NCBI RefSeq assembly: GCF_031450785.1
Contig: NZ_JARTWB010000002.1
Location: 1,240,001-1,304,000, forward strand
From: Caballeronia sp. LZ062
GTDB lineage: Bacteria; Pseudomonadota; Gammaproteobacteria; Burkholderiales; Burkholderiaceae
DNA length: 64,000 nt
Reading direction: 5' to 3'
Made by a program: the position numbers and the translations under genes. Below are positions 36,759 through 44,286 of this stretch, piece by piece; the stretch's first letter is position 1, and every line of letters starts with the position of its first letter. Under the pieces are notes generated by a model, which searched no databases, had not been told where the DNA came from, and saw only the letters and a program-made list of their open reading frames with translations.

Positions 36759-36921
36759 CGGGGCGTGTCGTCTGAACAGTCACGCCTCGCGCGGGATTGT
36801 CTATCATGGCCAGTGCACCCTTTCATGGGCTTCTCTCGCGCGCGTCGCGGCACGCAGTGCGATGGCGTTTCGCTGCACGCTCAGAACAATCGTTTCGGAC
36901 TTGAAAAGGAGGAATCCCCGC

Positions 36922-37365
36922 ATGAGCATGATCGGAGAATTCAAGAATTTCGCCCTCAAGGGCAACGTCATGGACCTCGCGGTCGGCGTCATCATCGGTG
37001 GCGCGTTTTCGACCATCGTGAACTCCGTCGTCAAGGATTTGATCATGCCGGTCGTCGGCCTCGCGACTGGCGGGCTCGATTTCTCGAATCTCTTCATCCG
37101 GCTCGGTCACATACCGCCGACCTTCAAAGGCAATCCCGATTCGTACAAAGATCTGCAGACTGCGGGCGTGGCGGTGTTCGGCTACGGATCGTTCATCACC
37201 GTGCTGATCAACTTCATCATCCTGGCATTCATCATCTTTCTGATGGTCAAGTTCATCAACAATCTGCGCAAGCCCACGGAAGCGGCGGCGCCCGCCGCGC
37301 CGCCCGAAGACGTGCTTCTGCTGCGCGAAATCCGCGACGAACTCAAGAAGACGCCGCGCGTCTAG
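36922..37365 (+). CDS. mscL: Large-conductance mechanosensitive channel MscL
   Basis: This 147-residue homopentameric channel opens under membrane tension and releases solutes during osmotic downshock. It shows the N-terminal amphipathic helix and first span ([23 protein letters not shown]), a periplasmic loop and the second span ([21 protein letters not shown]), and ends with the helical [13 protein letters not shown]. Start at the ATG with AAGGAGG; length slightly above the E. coli form. Confidence 0.97.
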   Translation: MSMIGEFKNFALKGNVMDLAVGVIIGGAFSTIVNSVVKDLIMPVVGLATGGLDFSNLFIRLGHIPPTFKGNPDSYKDLQTAGVAVFGYGSFITVLINFIILAFIIFLMVKFINNLRKPTEAAAPAAPPEDVLLLREIRDELKKTPRV

Positions 37366-37737
37366 CGCGAACACGCGCGCAGACCGGGCGCGAGCCCCGG
37401 TTTAGGGCACGGCATCCGCCTTTCGTTAGCATCGGCGCTTTTTTTCTTCGCGAAGGCTGTTCGCGCGGCTATGAGCAGGACTATTATTGAGACAGATGTC
37501 AGATAGATACCCATAGGGAATGCCGAGGGGATGCCAGCGGGCCGCCAACGGGTCATCGGCACGATTCGTGCGCTTCTGACGCCTGTCGGCAATTCGCCGA
37601 TCGCGCGTTCCGGAGGCCCGAATCACCGTGACCCGATCACATCGATGCGCTATAAAAGATCGACGTGCGGCACGCAAGACGGGAGTGGCCGCATGAGGAC
37701 GCTGCGTTTCTTGCAATTCTTTTTCAGGCGAGTTTTT
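37366..37737. other. Intergenic region after mscL
   Basis: These 372 bp between mscL and the next gene are less GC-rich in the middle (near 37480-37510). I see no coding frame with a start signal and no clear RNA structure; a promoter for the downstream gene should lie in the second half. Confidence 0.4.
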
Positions 37738-38184
37738 ATGTCCTTCCCGAAAAAGCGTAGACGCGTGAAGGCTGATGGCGACGAATCGTTTCTCGCCGTG
37801 CTGCGGCATTTCAAGCCGTTCGGCCAGCTTGACACCAAGATTGCACGCGCTCGCGCGCAGGACGAACCGGTGCTGTATGCACATGCGCTGCCAGGACTCG
37901 ATGTCCTGCTATGCAGCGTGCGCGGCGCCCAGCCGCCCTACCCGGCCATCGACGAGCTGCACCGGCGCTGCGTCGAGTCCATCACGAATGCGCTGGAGCA
38001 GCCGCTCGACGGGCTCGAGAACGGCGGCTATTGGTACGAGGCGAACGGCTTCGGCTTCCTTGTCTTTGCAAGCCGCGCCCGCACGCAGATTCTCAGCGAA
38101 TTCGGCGCCACCGTTTCGGCGCGCCGTCGCCGCGGCACGCGCCGTCAGGATGCGGGCGACGCCGCTTCGCGCCCGCTGCGTTGA
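37738..38184 (+). CDS. Protein of unknown function, basic termini
   Basis: This protein of about 148 residues starts MSFPKKRRRVKADGDE and ends with another Arg-rich run (SARRRRGTRRQ); the central part (FLAVLRHFKPFGQLD, then GGYWYEANGFGFLVFASR) looks like a small folded domain. An in-frame ATG at 37693 is an alternative start. The basic ends hint at nucleic acid binding, but this is inference only. Confidence 0.6.
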   Translation: MSFPKKRRRVKADGDESFLAVLRHFKPFGQLDTKIARARAQDEPVLYAHALPGLDVLLCSVRGAQPPYPAIDELHRRCVESITNALEQPLDGLENGGYWYEANGFGFLVFASRARTQILSEFGATVSARRRRGTRRQDAGDAASRPLR

Positions 38185-38294
38185 ATCCCGGTTTTTTGCA
38201 TTCGATGTCTCTTGCGTGACACGGCGGCCGTCCCGAAGCGCCGTGGCGCGGACTTTGCTGCATCGCAGTCCGAGCACACCACAAGGAGAACAGC

Positions 38295-38504
38295 ATGTCG
38301 GAACACGTCTATAAGCAGATCGAACTCACCGGCTCGTCGACTCAATCGAGCGACGACGCCGTGCGCGTGGCGCTTGCCAAGGCCTCCAAGACCCTGCGCA
38401 ACATGCACTGGTTCGAAGTGACGGAAACGCGCGGGCATATCGAGAACGGCGAGGTGCTGCACTGGCAGGTGACGATCAAGGTGGGACTGCGGATCGAGGA
38501 TTGA
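38295..38504 (+). CDS. Dodecin (flavin-storage protein)
   Basis: This 69-residue protein matches dodecin: [37 protein letters not shown], and [20 protein letters not shown], including the Trp that stacks on flavin and the Gln that hydrogen-bonds it. Dodecins form hollow dodecamers that bind FMN, FAD or CoA. A GGAGA site precedes the ATG. Confidence 0.95.
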   Translation: MSEHVYKQIELTGSSTQSSDDAVRVALAKASKTLRNMHWFEVTETRGHIENGEVLHWQVTIKVGLRIED

Positions 38505-38557
38505 GATTCGGTAGATGTGGCGTTTTGCATGCCATAAGTGAAAACCGCGCCCTCGGG

Positions 38558-38591
38558 CAATGCCGTTCAGTCAGGTGACTGAGCGGCATTG
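38558..38591 (+). terminator. Long inverted repeat after the dodecin gene
   Basis: Two 16-bp arms (CAATGCCGTTCAGTCA and its near-perfect complement, one G-T wobble) meet at a two-base centre, 53 bp after the dodecin stop and followed by a short T run. It is probably the terminator; as near-palindromic DNA it could also be a protein-binding site. Confidence 0.55.
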
Positions 38592-38912
38592 TCGCTTTTC
38601 AAGACCACTTTTTCTGGAAGGCAGACTGTCCGGCTTGCCGTTGACACATCATTTCGACGCATCCGGCCTCGTCGCAGACAAATGGTCGGTACCCGTTCTG
38701 TAGCCCTTCGCATGTCGCCTCCGAGCGTGCGCGTCGCTGAGGACTCGCCTCTTCGTGCGACGAACAGTCGACCGTGCATGGCCCGTCATTGTCATCACCG
38801 CGTGCATTCAAAGTTGTTCGCAGCAGAATAAGATCGGTCCGATTGCCTTCCTTCCTTGCTTAGCTAGCGTGATGCGGCGTGCTCTACGCGCAAGAAGAGT
38901 GAAGGAACTCAA
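38592..38912. other. Gene-poor stretch before the PAAR module
   Basis: No supported gene is seen in these ~320 bp. A minus-strand frame from a TTG at 38811 to 38599 codes for 70 residues with seven Cys, but it has no ribosome-binding site or ATG; it could be a gene remnant. The composition is lower in GC than the core genes. Confidence 0.45.
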
Positions 38913-39137
38913 ATGACAAAAAGACAAGTAGCAACTAGCCGTCCTGCTATTCGCACCCGTTCGCGCATCAAGTGCGGCGAGCCAACGGCAGAGCTAAAAG
39001 CTGAACGGCGGTCTCGCGAAATTCTGTCTAGCCGACACGCCGGCGTTGTCCGGTATCACAGCGGATCGGAGACAAGCCACGGGCGGATTTGCGGCCTCCG
39101 CCAACTCGGCAACGGGCGGAGCCATGCATATGCGTAA
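38913..39137 (+). CDS. Doubtful small frame upstream of PAAR gene
   Basis: A 74-residue frame starts at an ATG with a well-spaced GAAGGAA ribosome-binding site (MTKRQVATSRPAIRTRSRIK). The product is very basic, has no recognisable domain, and runs 14 bases into the PAAR gene in another frame. It could be a leader peptide coupling translation of the PAAR gene, or noise. Confidence 0.3.
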   Translation: MTKRQVATSRPAIRTRSRIKCGEPTAELKAERRSREILSSRHAGVVRYHSGSETSHGRICGLRQLGNGRSHAYA

Positions 39138-39657
39138 GGCACTCGTGGTGCAAGGCAGTCCCACCACTACGGGTGGGATAGTGATCGGCGGCTCAGCGAC
39201 TCATATGACCGACCACGGTAAGCCGTTTGCGCTGTACGGCGACGAAGCCACATGCGGCAAGTGCGAAGGCGCGTTCAAGATCATCGGTACGGCGACACGG
39301 CGATGCTATCGGGGACGAGCGGGCGTTCTGGAGGGCGACTTGGTCTTGTGTCCGTGCGCTCAAAACCGGGTGATGGCAAGTCCCGATCCCAGCTGTTTCT
39401 ATGATGACGGCGACGACGCGTGCCTTTCCACCCAAGCCGGGAATGCGGTGACCGCATCGCCCATTACCTGCGACGAGCAATATGTCTTGCGCGATGCCGC
39501 GACGGGACAACCGCATCCAGGCGTTAGTTACAAGATTAGTTCGTCGTCGGGCCAGATTTGGCGTGGCGTTACTGACGATAAAGGACAAACTCAACGACTA
39601 AGAACCAGCGGCCCTGCAACACTCCGCCTTGCAATAACAGAGGATAAGAATGTCTGA
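39124..39657 (+). CDS. PAAR-domain protein with transthyretin-like extension (T6SS spike tip)
   Basis: This 177-residue protein has an N-terminal PAAR-type domain (VVQGSPTTTGGIVIGGS start; later DEATCGKCEG and LVLCPCAQNRVMAS with Cys and His able to bind the tip zinc), then a C-terminal beta domain from about 115 (VLRDAATGQPHPGVSYKI, GVTDDKGQTQRL) like the transthyretin or carboxypeptidase-regulatory extensions attached to PAAR tips. PAAR proteins sharpen the VgrG spike of type VI secretion systems and carry effectors. ATGs at 39124 and 39130 both fit. Its stop overlaps the next gene by 8 bp. No other T6SS gene is in the window. Confidence 0.82.
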   Translation: MHMRKALVVQGSPTTTGGIVIGGSATHMTDHGKPFALYGDEATCGKCEGAFKIIGTATRRCYRGRAGVLEGDLVLCPCAQNRVMASPDPSCFYDDGDDACLSTQAGNAVTASPITCDEQYVLRDAATGQPHPGVSYKISSSSGQIWRGVTDDKGQTQRLRTSGPATLRLAITEDKNV

Positions 39658-40303
39658 CAACGATTATGTCATCGCTCACGAATCGGCGGCGACTAACGCA
39701 GTGCCGGGGTCGCAAGTGCATATCGATCTGGATATGACTCCAATATGCTCGAACATGAGCAACAAGGAGTTCAGGGAATCGATCTTCAAATCGCGCGCCG
39801 AAGGTCTCGACCTGATTCAAACCCGCATCACGGGTGTGTCAAAGTGGGACACACGCGAGCAGGCCCGCGTGAAGAAATGGTTAGGTCGCTCTGATGACGT
39901 TACGCGCACCGTCTTACAAGCAGGACTGCCAAAGCTGCTGAGCGCCATGGCCGACCTGAAGCCGGAAAATATCATTCGCTGGGACGCACAGAAACAACGA
40001 AATATCACGTGCACCATATTTCCAGATAATGGCAGTACAGATGCGGCTGTCTGCAAACCAGATACAGCCAGGCGCATGATCGCCATATATCCGCATTTCT
40101 GCCACTCGCCAAGGTCGCAACTATGGCATGGTTGCCAGGTGCTGACGCTAATACACGAATGTACCCATTTCACAGACGTGTTTAATTCCATCGACGCAAT
40201 GTATGGCGTGAGCGTCGGTTTGTCATTCTGGGCGCAAGAGAACCCGGATGAGGCAATACGAAACGCCGACAGCCTGGCGTGTTATGTTGGAATCGAGGAC
40301 TAG
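39650..40303 (+). CDS. M35-type zinc metallopeptidase, probable T6SS effector
   Basis: This 217-residue protein has no signal peptide. Its C-terminal half carries the aspzincin (M35) signature: HECTHF (HExxH zinc site), the following D/YG segment SIDAMYGVSVGL (third zinc ligand Asp), and PDEAIRNADSLACYV, which matches the NADxxxxF/Y motif of peptidyl-Lys metalloendopeptidase-like proteins. The N-terminal 100 residues are unfamiliar. The start overlaps the PAAR gene, so the two are coupled; the peptidase is the likely cargo delivered by that tip. GC content is visibly lower than in core genes. Confidence 0.8.
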   Translation: MSDNDYVIAHESAATNAVPGSQVHIDLDMTPICSNMSNKEFRESIFKSRAEGLDLIQTRITGVSKWDTREQARVKKWLGRSDDVTRTVLQAGLPKLLSAMADLKPENIIRWDAQKQRNITCTIFPDNGSTDAAVCKPDTARRMIAIYPHFCHSPRSQLWHGCQVLTLIHECTHFTDVFNSIDAMYGVSVGLSFWAQENPDEAIRNADSLACYVGIED

Positions 40304-40308
40304 AAGTC

Positions 40309-40791
40309 ATGGCCGAATCAATGCTCCGTGGCGCAATTCGTACAACGATCTTTCTCTTGGTGATGTGGTCCGCAGTCAATGCGAACGCATGCACGATCTC
40401 GGAAGATATGGAAGGCAGCCTGCCACTAAACTCGGTGGAAATCCCCAATTCCGCCCGGCTTCGAATCGCCGACATGGTATTTGCCGCGCGCCAGTGGCCG
40501 GATGTCGATATCCGGGGGATCGTCTACGCGGGCGGATATGTGAAAGAGCGCAATCCAAAGGCACTAGCCGACCAAAGAGCGTCTGCGCTTGAGTCCTATC
40601 TGCTTCAGCTTGGCATCAAAAAGGGAGACATCTGGCTAAACAAGCGAATCATTAGGAAACGAGATGCGGCAGATGACGGCAGTCGGACGCTCTATCAGAT
40701 CGGTGTCACGTTGGTGCCGATATGTCACGATGGATGCGATCGGCTTTGCGACGATCCGCGGGTGACGCCTATGAGCAAGGCCGTCAAGTAA
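40309..40791 (+). CDS. Exported protein, candidate immunity to the M35 effector
   Basis: This 160-residue protein begins 5 bp after the peptidase stop. It has a signal peptide (GAIRTTIFLLVMWSAVNANA, cleavage before a Cys, so lipidation is possible though the lipobox is poor). The mature part has an OmpA-like stretch (VDIRGIVYAGGYVKERNPKAL followed by ADQRASALESYLLQLGI) and paired Cys near the end (CHDGCDRLC). Its position right after a toxin-type gene suggests a periplasmic immunity protein; this is inference. Confidence 0.65.
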   Translation: MAESMLRGAIRTTIFLLVMWSAVNANACTISEDMEGSLPLNSVEIPNSARLRIADMVFAARQWPDVDIRGIVYAGGYVKERNPKALADQRASALESYLLQLGIKKGDIWLNKRIIRKRDAADDGSRTLYQIGVTLVPICHDGCDRLCDDPRVTPMSKAVK

Positions 40792-40882
40792 GGCGGATCC
40801 ATTCCATCGTCACCGTCGCGCTTCAGTCGTTATATCGCACAGCAAAGCGCGATTCGTCGTAGTCCATCCACAGAAGGAAAAA

Positions 40883-40908
40883 GCCGCTCCGGTAGCAATC
40901 GGAGCGGC
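40883..40908 (-). terminator. Terminator of the BMP transporter operon
   Basis: A 9-bp stem (GCCGCTCCG) with an 8-base loop is followed on the minus strand by five T, 41 bp after the stop of the BMP gene. Confidence 0.85.
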
Positions 40909-40948
40909 CTCTCAAGTCCGTCTGGGCAGCCTTGAAGCCGCCTCCGCC

Positions 40949-42034
40949 TCACTTCGGCAGCGACCCATCCACCCCTTCCACGTACCAGTTGATGCGTTGC
41001 AGTTCCGGATCGGTCAGCGTCTTGCCTGCCGGCACCTTCTCCTCACCGGATTGACCCTTGATCGGACCGCTGAAGACATCCCACTTGCCGGAGTGCAGTT
41101 CGTCACGCTTGGCGGCAACAGCCTGGACCGCCTTCGCCGGAATCGCGCCGGTGTTCAGGTCTTCCAGGTCCACCGCCTTCTGCGGAATGCCGAGCCAGAC
41201 CGGATCGTTCTTCCACTTGCCGTCGAGCACCTTCTGGATCACGTCGTTGTAGTACACGCCCCAATGCGCGACCACCGAACCCAGATGCGCATCCGGGCCG
41301 AACTTCTTCATGTTCGAATCCCAGCCGAACGCGTGCACATGCTTTTCGTTCGCGGTGTTGAGCGTCGCGTTCGAGTCCGTGTTCTGCAACAGCACATCCG
41401 CGCCCTGTCCGATCAGCGTCTCGGCCGCCTGCTTTTCCTTGCCCGGATCGAACCAGCTATTGATCCAGATGACCTTCGTATGGATCTTCGGATTCACCGA
41501 ACGCGCGCCCAGCGTGTACGCGTTGATATTGCGGACCACTTCGGGAATCGGCACGGAGGCGACGAAGCCCAGCGTGTTCGTTTTCGTGACGTAAGCAGCC
41601 GCGACACCCGCCAGATACGCGCCCTGATACATGCGCACGTCGTACGTGCCGAAGTTCTTCGCCTTCTTGAAGCCCGTCGCGGTCAGGAAGATCGTGTCGG
41701 GAAAGTCCTTCGCGACCTTCAACTGGAAGTCCTGATAGCCGAAGCTCGTGCCGAAGATGACCTTGTTGCCCTTGTTCGCCAGATCGCGGAACACGCGTTC
41801 CGAGTCCGCGGATTCCGGCACGTTTTCCACGCGCGTGATCTTGATCTTGTTGCCGAACTTCGCTTCGGCTTCCTTGCTGCCGGCATCGTGCGCGAAGGTC
41901 CAGCCGGCATCGCCCGGATTGCCGAGATAGACGAAGGCCACGCCCGGTGCGTCCGCGGCCCGCGCACTCGCAGCGGCGAGCGTCGCGGACAGCGCGACAG
42001 TGGCCGTGATCGCCTTCAGCCAGGTTTTCTGCAT
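40949..42034 (-). CDS. BMP-family ABC transporter substrate-binding protein
   Basis: This 361-residue periplasmic protein has a signal peptide (AITATVALSATLAAASARAADA) and the basic-membrane-protein family pattern: VAFVYLGNPGDAGWTFAHDAG, then VIFGTSFGYQDFQLKVA, and VSGIPEV-type SVPIPEVVRNINAYTLGA. BMP proteins bind purine nucleosides or related molecules. It is the last gene of the operon, separated from the permeases by 191 bp. Next to purine-degrading genes, uptake of a purine or nucleoside is likely. Confidence 0.92.
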   Translation of the reverse strand: MQKTWLKAITATVALSATLAAASARAADAPGVAFVYLGNPGDAGWTFAHDAGSKEAEAKFGNKIKITRVENVPESADSERVFRDLANKGNKVIFGTSFGYQDFQLKVAKDFPDTIFLTATGFKKAKNFGTYDVRMYQGAYLAGVAAAYVTKTNTLGFVASVPIPEVVRNINAYTLGARSVNPKIHTKVIWINSWFDPGKEKQAAETLIGQGADVLLQNTDSNATLNTANEKHVHAFGWDSNMKKFGPDAHLGSVVAHWGVYYNDVIQKVLDGKWKNDPVWLGIPQKAVDLEDLNTGAIPAKAVQAVAAKRDELHSGKWDVFSGPIKGQSGEEKVPAGKTLTDPELQRINWYVEGVDGSLPK

Positions 42035-42166
42035 TGTGATTCTCCTCTTTGAATGTTGTATGCAAAACGGGAAACGCTTCGCCTGAAGTGTCATCGGCCA
42101 AAAATGGCGGCGGCACATCAGACGCACGCGGTGCTGTACCGGAACAACACGCCACGACCGCAAGAA

Positions 42167-42194
42167 TTGCATGCGGCACTTTGCATGCGGTGCG
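42167..42194. repeat. Two 14-bp tandem units in the permease-BMP gap
   Basis: TTGCATGCGG occurs twice at a 14-bp interval, each copy including a GCATGC palindrome, within the gap between the second permease gene and the BMP gene. It may be a protein-binding site or an mRNA-processing element. Confidence 0.4.
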
Positions 42195-42225
42195 CCGAAT
42201 GCAAAATGCCGCCGCGCCGCGCGAC

Positions 42226-43155
42226 TCAACTCGCCGCAAAAAACGGCTTGCCGAGTGATGCCGGCGCGTTGAGCTTGATCGTGTTCGGGTTGCGCGAGAT
42301 CAGCACGAGCACGACGATGGTCGCGATATACGGCAGCATCGCGAGGAACTGCGTCGGCACCGGCACGCCGATGGCCTGCGCGTAGAACTGCAACGCCATC
42401 ACCGCGCCGAAGAGCAGCGCGCCGATCAGAAGGCGCCCCGGGCGCCACGTCGCGAACACGACGAGTGCGAGCGCGATCCAGCCGCGGCCAGACGTCAACT
42501 GCTCCTGCCAGACGTGCAGATAGACGATCGAGTAATAGCCGCCCGCGATGCCCGCCATTCCGCCGCCAAAGAGCGTCGCGCAGTAGCGCACGCCCACCAC
42601 CGGAAAGCCGACCGAATGCGCGACAGCCGGCGATTCGCCGACGGAGCGCAAGACGAGCCCCGCGCGCGTCTTGTAGAGGAACCAGCCGAGCAAGGCGAAC
42701 ATGACGAATGCAAGATAGCCGAGCGGCGTGAGCGAAAAGATCGCGGGCCCGAGGATGGGGATCGACGAGAGACCGGGAATCGGCATGACGTCGATGGTCG
42801 CGCGCACCGCCGCCGACGTGTACGGCTTGCCGACATACGCAGAGAATCCGATGCCGAAGATGGTCAGCGACAGGCCCGTGGCAACCTGATTCGCGAGCAT
42901 CGTGATAGTGAGGAAGCCGAACAGCAGCGCCATCGCCAGCCCGGCGAAAACAGAGGCCGCAATGCCGAGCCATGGGCTGCCCGTGATCGACGTGACCGCG
43001 TAGCCCGTGACCGCGCCCATCAGCATCATGCCTTCGACGCCCAGATTGAGCACGCCGGACTTCTCCGCGACGAGTTCGCCCGCGCCCGCGTACATGAGCG
43101 GAATGGCCGCGATGACCGCGCTCGAGGCAAGATTGCTGGCTTGATTGATATCCAT
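42226..43155 (-). CDS. ABC transporter permease (nucleoside/purine type, second subunit)
   Basis: This 309-residue permease has about eight hydrophobic segments. It carries the BPD_transp_2 hallmarks LVAEKSGVLNLGVEGMMLMGAV near the start and the late GRGWIALALVVFATWRPG. These fit the NupQ/BmpD-type permeases. It starts 22 bp after the first permease stop. Together with the ATPase and BMP it forms a purine nucleoside-type importer. Confidence 0.92.
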   Translation of the reverse strand: MDINQASNLASSAVIAAIPLMYAGAGELVAEKSGVLNLGVEGMMLMGAVTGYAVTSITGSPWLGIAASVFAGLAMALLFGFLTITMLANQVATGLSLTIFGIGFSAYVGKPYTSAAVRATIDVMPIPGLSSIPILGPAIFSLTPLGYLAFVMFALLGWFLYKTRAGLVLRSVGESPAVAHSVGFPVVGVRYCATLFGGGMAGIAGGYYSIVYLHVWQEQLTSGRGWIALALVVFATWRPGRLLIGALLFGAVMALQFYAQAIGVPVPTQFLAMLPYIATIVVLVLISRNPNTIKLNAPASLGKPFFAAS

Positions 43156-43177
43156 CGTTGATTTCTCTTATGCGCGC

Positions 43178-44284
43178 TTAAGCAACATGGTGCGCCGGCG
43201 TCCTGCGCCTGATACGGTAATTGACAAACAGATCGCAGCCGAGGAGACAAAACAGCAGCAGCCCCTGGAACACTCCCGCGAGCGCCTGCGGCAATTGCAG
43301 CGACGTCTGCACCGCCTCACCGCCGAGATAGAGCAGCGCCATCAGCAAACTGGCGAGCACGATCCCCACCGGATGCAGCCGCCCGACGAATACGACGATG
43401 ATCGCGGTGAAGCCGTAGCCCGGCGACCAGCCTGCCTGAAGCTGCCCGATCGGCCCCGCCACTTCGCCCATGCCCGCGAGCCCTGCGAGTCCGCCCGAAA
43501 GCAAGAGCGACGTCCAGATCGTCTTTTTGTCCGAGAAGCCTGCGTAGCGCGCGGCGAGCGGCGCGAGACCGCCCACGTTCATCCGGAAGCCCGCGAAACT
43601 CTTGCGCATGAAGACCCAGACGAGCGGGATCGCGATCACCGTCAGAAACACCGATGCGTTGATGCGCGTGCCCTTCAGAAAGCTCCAGTGCCAGTCGCCG
43701 TAGAGACGCGGGAACAAGGCGTCGTCGACGAACATCGCGGAGATCGGGAAGTTCATGCCTTCCGGGTCGCGCCACGGGCCGCTCACCAGATAGATCAGTA
43801 GTTGCGTCGCAACGTAGGTGAGCATCAGGCTCGTGAGAATCTCGTTGGTGTTGAAGCGGCTCTTGAGCAGCGCGGGAATGGCGGCCCACAGCATGCCGCC
43901 CGCGATGCCGCCGATCATCATCAGCGGCAGCGTCCACCAGCCGGAGGCATCGCCGACGTGGATCGCGATGCCACCCGCCACGATGCCGCCGAGCAGCATC
44001 TGCCCTTCCGCGCCGATGTTCCACACGTTCGCGCGATACCCGACCGCGAGCCCCAACCCGATCAGGCACAGCGGCGACGCCTTCAGCACAAGCTCGGACC
44101 AGCCGTTTACGGTGGAGAGGGGCTCGACGAAGAACGCGTGCATCGCGCGTAACGGGTCCTGCCCGACGACGCTGAAAATCAGGAAGCCGATGACGAGCGT
44201 CGCGACGGCGGCCACCACGGGCACCGCAAGCTGCATGGTGCGCGAGGGCGTCGGGCGCGCTTCGAGTCGATAGGGAAAGATCAT
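43178..44284 (-). CDS. ABC transporter permease (nucleoside/purine type, first subunit)
   Basis: This 368-residue inner-membrane protein starts MIFPYRLEARPTPSR with a first span LAVPVVAAVATLVIGFLIF. It contains ANVWNIGAEGQMLLGGI, the coupling motif for NupP/BmpC-type permeases, and GYGFTAIIVVFVGRLHPVG. The ATG lies 2 bp after the ATPase stop. It is the partner of the next permease. Confidence 0.92.
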   Translation of the reverse strand: MIFPYRLEARPTPSRTMQLAVPVVAAVATLVIGFLIFSVVGQDPLRAMHAFFVEPLSTVNGWSELVLKASPLCLIGLGLAVGYRANVWNIGAEGQMLLGGIVAGGIAIHVGDASGWWTLPLMMIGGIAGGMLWAAIPALLKSRFNTNEILTSLMLTYVATQLLIYLVSGPWRDPEGMNFPISAMFVDDALFPRLYGDWHWSFLKGTRINASVFLTVIAIPLVWVFMRKSFAGFRMNVGGLAPLAARYAGFSDKKTIWTSLLLSGGLAGLAGMGEVAGPIGQLQAGWSPGYGFTAIIVVFVGRLHPVGIVLASLLMALLYLGGEAVQTSLQLPQALAGVFQGLLLFCLLGCDLFVNYRIRRRTPAHHVA

Positions 44285-44286
44285 GC

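Noticed and set aside
38913..40791. Prophage remnant
   Set aside because: No integrase, capsid, tail or lysis genes are present; PAAR with a zinc peptidase fits a secretion effector set better.
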